From NCBI GenBank assembly GCA_008975185.1, contig BFAU01000180.1:1-5459 (forward strand): a stretch of 5,459 nucleotides of DNA. Reading direction: 5' to 3'. Positions 1 through 5,459 of this stretch are shown here, piece after piece (position 1 is the first letter of the stretch; the number at the start of each line of letters is the position of its first letter). The translations under genes and the position numbers were made by a program. Source of the DNA: a bacterium MnTg04. Its GTDB lineage: Bacteria; Pseudomonadota; Gammaproteobacteria; Steroidobacterales; MnTg04. The notes under the pieces are model-generated. The model had not been told where the DNA came from and ran no database searches. It saw only the letters and a list, made by a program, of their open reading frames with translations.

Positions 1-129
1 CTATCTGATAGGCTTAAGGGCCGTTTCGGCGATGGCCGGGGCCCCGGTTTTCAGGTATTCCCCGGTGAAGAGGAAATGGACGGGTTCTTCTACGCAGTTT
101 TGAGGAAATCGAGTATAGCGACAGACTGA
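1..129 (+). CDS. rsmB: RsmB, 16S rRNA (cytosine-967-C5)-methyltransferase, C-terminal end (5' partial)
   Basis: Frame 1 is open from the left edge to TGA at 127-129 and gives 42 residues, too short to show as a complete ORF. The segment at about residues 18-35, QVFPGEEEMDGFFYAVLR, matches the typical end of RsmB/Sun, where a PGxxxxDGFFYAxLxK strand closes the SAM-dependent methyltransferase fold. RsmB methylates C967 of 16S rRNA in the cytoplasm. The catalytic cysteines and SAM site lie upstream of the window. The stop codon overlaps the next start (TGATG, 127-131), so the following gene is probably translated by re-initiation. rsmB next to DUF4390 and ntrYX is a known type of arrangement in gammaproteobacteria, which supports the call. 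Other RsmB-like RNA m5C methyltransferases cannot be fully excluded from the tail alone. Confidence 0.85.
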   Translation, partial: LSDRLKGRFGDGRGPGFQVFPGEEEMDGFFYAVLRKSSIATD

Positions 130-725
130 TGGGCATGATCCGCATAACTTCTCCGGATAAAGCCTGGCTGGCGTCCCTGGTGCTGGCCTGCTGCTGCATC
201 CTGCCTGTGGGGGTTGCCGATGCTGCCAGGGACAGGCCCCGCTTCGAGATTCGCTCAGCTTATGCCGAACTGGAAGACGCGGTGTATTTCCTGCATGCCA
301 GGATCAATTATCCGCTCAGCAAGCAGGCGCTGGAAGCGCTGCAAAGTGGAGTAGAGCTGAACTTCCAGTTACGCATCGAAGTCAACCGCGTACGGCGCTA
401 TATCCCGGATGCCAATGTGGCGACCCTTCTGCAACGTTACCAGCTACACTTCAATGCACTGGTTAACCGTTATGTCGTTCGAAACCTCAACAGCGGAGGG
501 CAGCAGTCCTTTGCCTCGCTGGAAGCTGCGCTGGGTTTTCTGGGCCGGGTTTCCAATTTACCCATACTCGATAAAGCGCTGCTGCAACCCGGCAGGAAAT
601 ACATTTTGAAACTGCAGGCTGAACTGGATGTCAGGCGCCTGCCCGCACCGATACAGTTACTGGCATTCTGGCTGGACGACTGGCGTTTGACGAGCGAGTG
701 GTACACATGGCCTCTGCAGCCATAA
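129..725 (+). CDS. DUF4390 domain-containing exported protein
   Basis: This 198-residue protein of unknown function has the length and look of the DUF4390 family, found between rsmB and ntrY in many gammaproteobacteria. Basic residues (R5, K11) precede a hydrophobic stretch at about 13-29 and a likely signal-peptidase I site near A32/A33 (ADAA then RD). V18-L19-A20-C21 could also be read as a lipobox, so periplasmic or lipid-anchored forms are both possible. The mature part (about 34-198) is a single domain with alternating hydrophobic residues suggestive of beta strands, an RRY motif (about 67-69), and a Trp-rich end (FWLDDW, then WYTWPLQP). I see no catalytic motif. ATG at 129 is chosen because it overlaps the rsmB stop (TGATG) and no good Shine-Dalgarno lies at normal distance; ATG at 135 is the alternative. 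The 3' end overlaps the kinase start by 19 nt. A role tied to the kinase, for example at the envelope, is inference from position only. Confidence 0.8.
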   Translation: MGMIRITSPDKAWLASLVLACCCILPVGVADAARDRPRFEIRSAYAELEDAVYFLHARINYPLSKQALEALQSGVELNFQLRIEVNRVRRYIPDANVATLLQRYQLHFNALVNRYVVRNLNSGGQQSFASLEAALGFLGRVSNLPILDKALLQPGRKYILKLQAELDVRRLPAPIQLLAFWLDDWRLTSEWYTWPLQP

Positions 726-2935
726 AACGCATCGCTTTTCAGGTGCTGCTGACCGTCGGAGCGGTCTTGTGGATTGCCGCATTGTTGTTGCTCGCACAGT
801 CCGCCCAGAATTCCGAGCGTTTCGGGGAACTCCACAGCCTGATTCTTTTTATCAATGCCATAGGCGTGATGGTGTTGCTGGTGGTTATCGGCGTCGCGCT
901 TAGCCGGCTGATTCGCGACTACAGGAGGCACATCCCCGGTTCGAGATTGCGGGCGCGGATGTTGCTGTCGTTCGTCATTCTCGTGGTCCTGCCGTTGCTG
1001 GTGGTCTATTACTTCGCCGTGCAATTTCTCAATAGCGGTATCGACAGCTGGTTCACCGTCGAGGTCGAAGAGGGCCTGCAGGATGCGCTGAGCCTTACCC
1101 AGACAGTGCTCGATATTCGGAAGCGTGAATACCTGGCGCGAACCGAGGAGGCTGCGGCCGGCCTGGTTGGCTGGCCCGATCTCGGCATGGTCAATGTGGT
1201 CGGTCGCCTGCGACGGACCGTCGGCGCGACATCGCTTACCGTGGTTGATCGAAGCGGGCGCATCATCGCGACCAGCCAGGATCGGCCACGTGATATCCAG
1301 GCGCTGCTGCCGGGCGAAGAGTTGCTCCAGCAGATCGGCCAAGGCAGACCCTATGTGCGGATGGAACCGACCGGGGAAGGCGGATACCGGGTAATAACCG
1401 CAGTCGATATTCCGCTACAGTCGCCGCTGATGCAGCAGCGTGCATTGCTTGGCCAGTTCCCGGTGGTCGCCAGGCTGGGGCATCTGGCCGATACGGTGGA
1501 CCAGACCTATACCAAGTACCGAGGCCTGATGTATCTGCGCGAACCGCTCAAACAGAGTTTCACCCTGACCCTGACCCTGGTCCTGTTGTTGTCCTTTCTG
1601 GGCGCGGTATATGGCGCCATCTTCTTCGCCGACCGCCTGGTATTGCCGATTCAGCAACTGGTGGCGGGTACTCGCGCCGTGGCCAAAGGCGATTTCGATA
1701 CGCAGTTGCCGCCCGGATCGAGCCGCGATGAAATCGGTTTCCTGATCAATTCATTCAACGATATGACCCGCCGCCTGGGTAAAGCACGGGAAACCGCCGC
1801 CCGCAGCCAGCAATTGGTGGAGTCCCAGCGGGCGAACCTGGCGATTATCCTGGCCCGCCTTTCGACCGGCGTCATTTCACTCGACGAGCAGCTTCGTATC
1901 CGTACCGCCAACGAGGCCGCCGGCGCGATTCTCGGCACCCAGCTTGGATCGCGAGTCGGCGAAACGCTCGAAGACGTTTCGATCGGGCAGCCTCTGCTGG
2001 TCCAGTTCCTCGGGTTCGCTCGCGGCCACCTTGACCAGAACGATTTCGAATGGCGCGAACAGTTTGTCCTGCATGGGGAACTGGGTTCGCGAGTCCTGAT
2101 GTGTGCCTGCACGCCCCTGCCTGGCGGCAGCGACCAGCCGGGCGGTTTCGTCCTGGTTTTTGACGACATCACGGCACTTTTGCAGGCGCAGAGGGACGCG
2201 GCCTGGGGTGAGGTGGCGCGGCGCCTGGCGCACGAGATCAAGAATCCGCTGACCCCGATTCAGCTTTCGGCCGAGCGCCTGAGACGAAGATACCTGGGCA
2301 CGATGAACGCCGAGGACTCACAGTTTCTGGAGCGCGCCACGCACACGATCGTGCAGCAGGTTGAGGCGATGAAGGATATGGTCAACGCCTTCAGTGAATA
2401 TGCCAGGGCGCCCAACCTGGATGTCAGCAAGGTCGACGTGAACAAGCTGATCGGCGAGGTGCTGGAGTTATACCGGGCGCGCGAGATGGGTGTGGAAATC
2501 AAGCAGAACCTGGATCCTGAACTCGGTGAAATCGAAGTGGATGCCGGGCGTTTACGGCAGATTCTGCATAACCTGATCCGCAACGCTTTCGAGGCGTTGG
2601 GGGATGACCGGAACGGCAAGGTAGAGGTTTTTTCGCGGTTGCATGACCAGGATGATTGCCCGGTGGCGGAAATCCTGGTTCGCGACAATGGGCCGGGGTT
2701 TCAGATGGACCTGGTCAGTCGGGTTTTCGACCCTTATGTAACCAGCAAACCCAAAGGAACCGGCCTGGGCCTGGCCATCGTCAAAAAACTGGTCGAGGAA
2801 CACGGCGGCAAGATAGAAGCCGGCAACTATAAAGAAGGCGGCGCGGAAGTGCGGGTTTTGTTGCCGATTAATGAAACGGCCCGGCAAGCCATGATGGAGC
2901 AACGGCGTGGCGAGGTCAGGAGAGAAAGCGCATGA
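707..2935 (+). CDS. ntrY: NtrY-like membrane sensor histidine kinase
   Basis: This inner-membrane kinase (742 residues from ATG 707) autophosphorylates and should pass phosphate to the NtrX-like regulator encoded next. Three N-terminal membrane segments (about 9-30, 45-66, 85-107) precede an extracytoplasmic region (about 109-283) starting with the NtrY-like LNSGIDSWF. A fourth membrane segment (about 285-309), HAMP (about 308-360) and PAS (about 377-485) follow. The HisKA box HEIKNPLTPIQLS has H509 as phospho-acceptor; E510-x-x-N513 fits the ExxN pattern tied to phosphatase activity. The ATPase domain keeps N622/N626 in NLIRNAFEA, D660 in DNGPGF and G684 in GTGLGLA, so it appears fully active. 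Family length is usual (about 700-760). An in-frame GTG at 698 is an alternative start; I prefer ATG 707, but neither has a strong ribosome site. The start lies inside the DUF4390 gene and the stop overlaps ntrX (ATGA). NtrY proteins are linked to nitrogen, redox or envelope signals; the signal here is unknown. Confidence 0.92.
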   Translation: MASAAIKRIAFQVLLTVGAVLWIAALLLLAQSAQNSERFGELHSLILFINAIGVMVLLVVIGVALSRLIRDYRRHIPGSRLRARMLLSFVILVVLPLLVVYYFAVQFLNSGIDSWFTVEVEEGLQDALSLTQTVLDIRKREYLARTEEAAAGLVGWPDLGMVNVVGRLRRTVGATSLTVVDRSGRIIATSQDRPRDIQALLPGEELLQQIGQGRPYVRMEPTGEGGYRVITAVDIPLQSPLMQQRALLGQFPVVARLGHLADTVDQTYTKYRGLMYLREPLKQSFTLTLTLVLLLSFLGAVYGAIFFADRLVLPIQQLVAGTRAVAKGDFDTQLPPGSSRDEIGFLINSFNDMTRRLGKARETAARSQQLVESQRANLAIILARLSTGVISLDEQLRIRTANEAAGAILGTQLGSRVGETLEDVSIGQPLLVQFLGFARGHLDQNDFEWREQFVLHGELGSRVLMCACTPLPGGSDQPGGFVLVFDDITALLQAQRDAAWGEVARRLAHEIKNPLTPIQLSAERLRRRYLGTMNAEDSQFLERATHTIVQQVEAMKDMVNAFSEYARAPNLDVSKVDVNKLIGEVLELYRAREMGVEIKQNLDPELGEIEVDAGRLRQILHNLIRNAFEALGDDRNGKVEVFSRLHDQDDCPVAEILVRDNGPGFQMDLVSRVFDPYVTSKPKGTGLGLAIVKKLVEEHGGKIEAGNYKEGGAEVRVLLPINETARQAMMEQRRGEVRRESA
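2918..2924 (+). promoter_or_regulatory. Ribosome binding site of ntrX
   Basis: AGGAGAG lies 7 nt before ATG 2932, inside the last codons of the kinase gene. It is the clearest Shine-Dalgarno sequence among the gene starts in the window. It supports ATG 2932 and suggests the regulator can be initiated efficiently in its own right, in addition to coupling through the ATGA overlap (2932-2935). Confidence 0.75.
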
Positions 2936-4293
2936 GTAATCCGCAGGTTCTGGTTGTCGACGACGAACTGGATATCCGGACGTTGTTGCAGGAAATTCTC
3001 AGCGAGGAGGGCTACCAGGTCACGGTGGCCGCCGATGCCGACGAAGCGCGGGCGGCCTGGGTCGATGACAAGCCCGATCTTGTGCTTCTGGACATCTGGA
3101 TGCCCGGAACTGATGGCATCACCTTGTTGCGTGAATGGTCGGACGGCAAGCCGCTGGCTTGTCCGGTGGTCATGATGTCCGGTCATGGCACGGTGGAAAC
3201 CGCGGTCGAGGCCACCCGCCTCGGCGCTTTCGATTTTGTCGAAAAACCATTGTCGCTGGCCGAGCTCCTGAGGACGGTGGAGCGAGCGATAAACGAGGGT
3301 CAGAGCGTCCGGCCGCACAGCAGAATGAAAGTGCAGGACATCGTGGCGCCGATTGGCAAGAGCAAGGAAATGAAGGCGTTGCGCGACCAGGCGCAAAAAC
3401 TGGCGCCGCACGACACGCCGGTGTTGTTGCTTGGCGAAGCGGGCACCGGGCGGGAGGCATTCGCCAGGTATATCCACGCCATGAGCCCGCGTGCCGCCTC
3501 GCCGTTCGTGACCATCGCCGGGGGCTCGCTGCGACCGGATCAGGCTGCACAAAAGCTTTTTGGCAATCAGAAAGGCAGTGACGTGTCGGCGGGCACCTTC
3601 GAAAAAGCGAATAACGGCACATTGTTTATCAATGAACTCGGCGACCTCGATCCGGAGGTCCAGACCATGCTGCTGGGTGCCCTGGAGCAGGGAAGTTTTC
3701 AGCGCATCGGCAGCGACACCGACATCTCGTTGTCGCTGCGCTTGTTGAGTTCGGCCGATTCCAATCTCGATCTGTCGAAGAGCGGGCCGGTCAGGGCCGA
3801 TTTGCTTGCCTTGCTAAACGTCGTCCAGTTGCATGTGCCGCCACTGCGAGAATATGCCGAGGACGTGCCCGACCTGCTGCGCTACTACGTCGATAAGCTG
3901 GTCAATAGCGAGGGCCTGCCATACCGGCGTTTTGGCGTCGCGGCACAGAACCGGCTACGCAACTACCCGTGGCTGGGCAATGTCAGGGAGCTGCGCAACC
4001 TGGTGCAGCGGCACCTGATCATGAGCAACGAAGAGGAAATCAGTCTTGAGGAAATAGAAAATGACATTGCCGCGCAACCGGCCAGCGACGAACCGCTGGT
4101 CAAGCAGGACCTCCTCGCCTTGCCGTTGCGGGAAGCGCGCGAGCAGTTTGAGAAAGCCTATCTGCAACAGCAACTGATACTCTGCGGCGGCAAGGTCGGG
4201 TTGTTGGCCAAACGGGTTGGTATGGAGAGGACCCATTTATATCGCAAATTGCGCACGCTTGGCGTGGAGTTCAGTAAAAGCCGCGACGAATAA
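2932..4293 (+). CDS. ntrX: NtrX-like response regulator with a degenerate AAA+ domain
   Basis: This 453-residue regulator has the receiver, AAA+, Fis-HTH layout of the NtrC/NtrX family. The receiver (about 4-120) is complete: D10/D11, phospho-acceptor D54 in LLDIWMPGTDG, S83 and K105. The central domain (about 137-370) keeps the fold (GEAGTG 168-173, LFG 209-211, GTLF, PPLRE, GNVREL with R352) but lacks key residues. Walker A Lys is R174, Walker B Asp is N234, sensor I TN is A275-D276, the second arginine finger is L294, and the glutamate-switch Asn is A196. The GAFTGA loop is replaced by a shorter SDVSA (216-220). ATP hydrolysis and sigma-54 activation are therefore unlikely. The Fis-type HTH (about 423-446, with GMERTHLYRKLRTLG) is intact, so DNA binding should remain. 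It is cotranscribed with its likely kinase (4-nt overlap). Some NtrX proteins elsewhere lack GAFTGA and act without sigma-54. I infer a phosphorylation-controlled repressor or sigma-70-type regulator. The NtrX name is by family and context; targets are unknown. Confidence 0.9.
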   Translation: MSNPQVLVVDDELDIRTLLQEILSEEGYQVTVAADADEARAAWVDDKPDLVLLDIWMPGTDGITLLREWSDGKPLACPVVMMSGHGTVETAVEATRLGAFDFVEKPLSLAELLRTVERAINEGQSVRPHSRMKVQDIVAPIGKSKEMKALRDQAQKLAPHDTPVLLLGEAGTGREAFARYIHAMSPRAASPFVTIAGGSLRPDQAAQKLFGNQKGSDVSAGTFEKANNGTLFINELGDLDPEVQTMLLGALEQGSFQRIGSDTDISLSLRLLSSADSNLDLSKSGPVRADLLALLNVVQLHVPPLREYAEDVPDLLRYYVDKLVNSEGLPYRRFGVAAQNRLRNYPWLGNVRELRNLVQRHLIMSNEEEISLEEIENDIAAQPASDEPLVKQDLLALPLREAREQFEKAYLQQQLILCGGKVGLLAKRVGMERTHLYRKLRTLGVEFSKSRDE

Positions 4294-4302
4294 TCGGAAA
4301 TT

Positions 4303-5400
4303 CTAGTCGTTGGTCTTTTTCGAGGTGAAGCTGCCATCTTCGTGGAATGCAATGCCGCCATCCGGAAAATCCAGTTTGCTCAGCCTCATGATTTCCCGAA
4401 ACGCCCGCATATTTCCGTCCGGATAAGGCCCGCCGGGGCGCCGTTGAACCGCGGAGACAATCCGGCCATCGAGCAGGCTGCCATCGGGGCTGAGCCTGGC
4501 TATCAGTATCGGCGCGACTCCCTTCATTCCCGCGACGCTGATGCCGTAGTAAGTCGCAAAATTGCCCAGGCTGTAGGCAATCAGCCTGCCCCGGTAAATT
4601 TCCATCCCCCTGGGCACGTGCGGACCGTGGCCAAGCACCAGATCGGCGCCGATATCGATCATTGCCCGCGCAAAGGCCGCCACATCGCCGCGCAACTCGC
4701 CATGGTAATACTCTTCCATAAAAGGAATCCGGTTCGCTGCGACGCCTTCACTGCCGCCATGCAGGGAAATGATGACGATGTCATGGCTTTGGGCCAACGA
4801 GGAAACGTTCATCCTGGCCCGGTCCAGGTCAGGACCCAGCGGCGAGCTTGACCCCTTGAACGGGGCGAATGCCATCAGCGCAATTCTCCGACCGTTGGCC
4901 TTCCAGCTGGCAAAACTGTCCTCGCGCCCCGAGTGAAGAATGCCCGCCTTGTCGAGCGCCGCCATACTGGCATCGCGGCCCTCTTCGCCAAAATCAAGCG
5001 CATGGTTGTTGGCCAGGCTCATGACATCGAAGCCGGCGTTGCGCAAATGTGCCGCATAACGCGTCGGGCTCCGGAACAAATAGCACACGCTCGGGTCCGT
5101 GCAGGTTTTTACCGGTTCCCCGCCATCCATCAGGACCTGCTCGAGATTGCCGAAAGTGATATCGGCGGATTGCAGTATTTCGCTGACCCCCTCGAAGAAT
5201 GAAACGCCGTCATCGTCCGGCAGGTGGTCCAGCGGGAAATCGGTGCCCAGCATGATATCGCCGACGGCAATAACGACCAGCGGCTCGGGCTGTCGTTCCG
5301 AGCCAGCGCAATCGCCGCCCGCCAGGACCGGAAATGCAGTGGACAGCAGCGCCACGCAGGCCACCCGCCTGCCGGCCCATCGCCGCCTAATCGCCGACAC
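4303..5400 (-). CDS. CapA-family secreted protein, metallophosphoesterase-like
   Basis: This 365-residue protein belongs to the CapA family (PGA_cap), named for poly-gamma-glutamate capsule proteins and built on a calcineurin-like metallophosphoesterase fold. An Arg-rich start (residues 5-12), hydrophobic core (13-26) and VLA site with cleavage after A27 indicate Sec export; there is no clear lipobox. Likely metal or active-site motifs appear in order: GDIMLG (D48), NLE (N85, E87), LANNHALDFGEEG (N132, H133), HGGSE (H214, E218), and GHGPHVPRG (H258, H261) followed by AYSLGNF (N280). C100 and C106 could form a disulfide after export. The start is GTG 5400: an in-frame TGA at 5412-5410 blocks extension, and later GTGs would remove the basic n-region. 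Its ribosome site is weak. No capB, capC or capE homologue is in the window, so capsule synthesis cannot be claimed; the substrate is unknown. It converges on ntrX with 9 nt between stops and belongs to a separate transcript. Confidence 0.85.
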   Translation of the reverse strand: MSAIRRRWAGRRVACVALLSTAFPVLAGGDCAGSERQPEPLVVIAVGDIMLGTDFPLDHLPDDDGVSFFEGVSEILQSADITFGNLEQVLMDGGEPVKTCTDPSVCYLFRSPTRYAAHLRNAGFDVMSLANNHALDFGEEGRDASMAALDKAGILHSGREDSFASWKANGRRIALMAFAPFKGSSSPLGPDLDRARMNVSSLAQSHDIVIISLHGGSEGVAANRIPFMEEYYHGELRGDVAAFARAMIDIGADLVLGHGPHVPRGMEIYRGRLIAYSLGNFATYYGISVAGMKGVAPILIARLSPDGSLLDGRIVSAVQRRPGGPYPDGNMRAFREIMRLSKLDFPDGGIAFHEDGSFTSKKTND

Positions 5401-5459
5401 GAATCCGGATCACTTCTATCTGGTTCCGGCGCAGGAGTTCCCGGTTCCTGTTGAGTATA
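5387..5459 (-). CDS. Possible C-terminal end of an unidentified minus-strand gene (5' partial)
   Basis: On the minus strand one frame is open from the right edge to TAG at 5389-5387, giving about 23 residues, including RNRELLRRNQIEVIRIRVGD at the end. The alternation of charged and hydrophobic residues (a helix, then the strand IEVIRIRV) looks like a genuine protein tail. The stop would overlap the capA-like GTG start by 14 nt, which would explain the weak ribosome site there through translational coupling. The segment is too short to identify a family, and an open frame of this length can occur by chance. Confidence 0.35.
   Translation of the reverse strand, partial: ILNRNRELLRRNQIEVIRIRVGD

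Noticed and set aside
470..1342. Long minus-strand open frame (290 codons) opposite the DUF4390 and kinase genes
   Set aside because: Its translation is rich in Gln, His, Arg and Asp with no domain or membrane pattern, and it lies antisense to two well-supported genes. It is a composition shadow in GC-rich coding DNA.
1651..2241. Minus-strand open frame of 196 codons opposite HAMP-PAS
   Set aside because: Ser/Arg/Pro-rich translation typical of the reverse of GC-rich coding sequence, and the plus strand is clearly coding.
2827..3552. Minus-strand open frame of 241 codons opposite the kinase end and receiver region
   Set aside because: The opposite strand encodes clear ATPase and receiver motifs. 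The antisense product shows no recognisable family and low-complexity His/Arg/Gln content.
3559..3748. Frameshift or sequencing error as the cause of the altered AAA+ domain
   Set aside because: The frame stays open with family-like sequence on both sides, and the altered residues are spread over about 100 codons as separate substitutions plus one in-frame deletion.
4284..4320. Candidate intrinsic terminator after ntrX
   Set aside because: The stem is only 6 bp with one G-U pair, the loop is about 17 nt, and three non-T bases separate it from the T run. It is too weak to annotate.
4342..5454. Plus-strand open frames (4342-4851, 4933-5202, 5224-5454) opposite the capA-like gene
   Set aside because: None shows a domain, and together they only mirror the capA-like gene, whose motifs and signal peptide are convincing.

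Overview
The window is a gene-dense, GC-rich bacterial chromosome segment. It most resembles a gammaproteobacterium (or a close relative), because the 3' end of rsmB is followed by a DUF4390 gene and then an NtrY/NtrX-type two-component pair, an order I associate with that group. The assignment rests on gene content and order, not on a database search.

Layout. Positions 1-129 (+) hold the last 42 codons of rsmB (16S rRNA m5C967 methyltransferase). Positions 129-725 (+) encode an exported DUF4390 protein, 707-2935 (+) an NtrY-like membrane sensor kinase, and 2932-4293 (+) an NtrX-like response regulator. These four genes overlap end to end (1, 19 and 4 nt), so they form one translationally coupled operon. 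After a 9-nt gap, a convergent gene at 4303-5400 (-) encodes a secreted CapA-family, metallophosphoesterase-like protein. A possible 3' end of another minus-strand gene lies at the right edge and overlaps the capA-like start. No stretch above 300 bases lacks a gene. I see no RNA gene, mobile element or CRISPR array.

How the genes work together. The kinase looks complete: membrane sensor, HAMP, PAS, HisKA with HEIKNP, and a full ATPase domain. It should phosphorylate D54 of the regulator. The regulator keeps a complete receiver and an intact Fis-type helix-turn-helix. Its central AAA+ domain, however, has lost nearly every residue needed for ATP hydrolysis (Walker A Lys, Walker B Asp, sensor I, one arginine finger, the glutamate-switch Asn) and also the GAFTGA loop that contacts sigma-54. 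It is best read as a DNA-binding regulator that cannot act as a classical sigma-54 activator. This is the most notable signal in the window.
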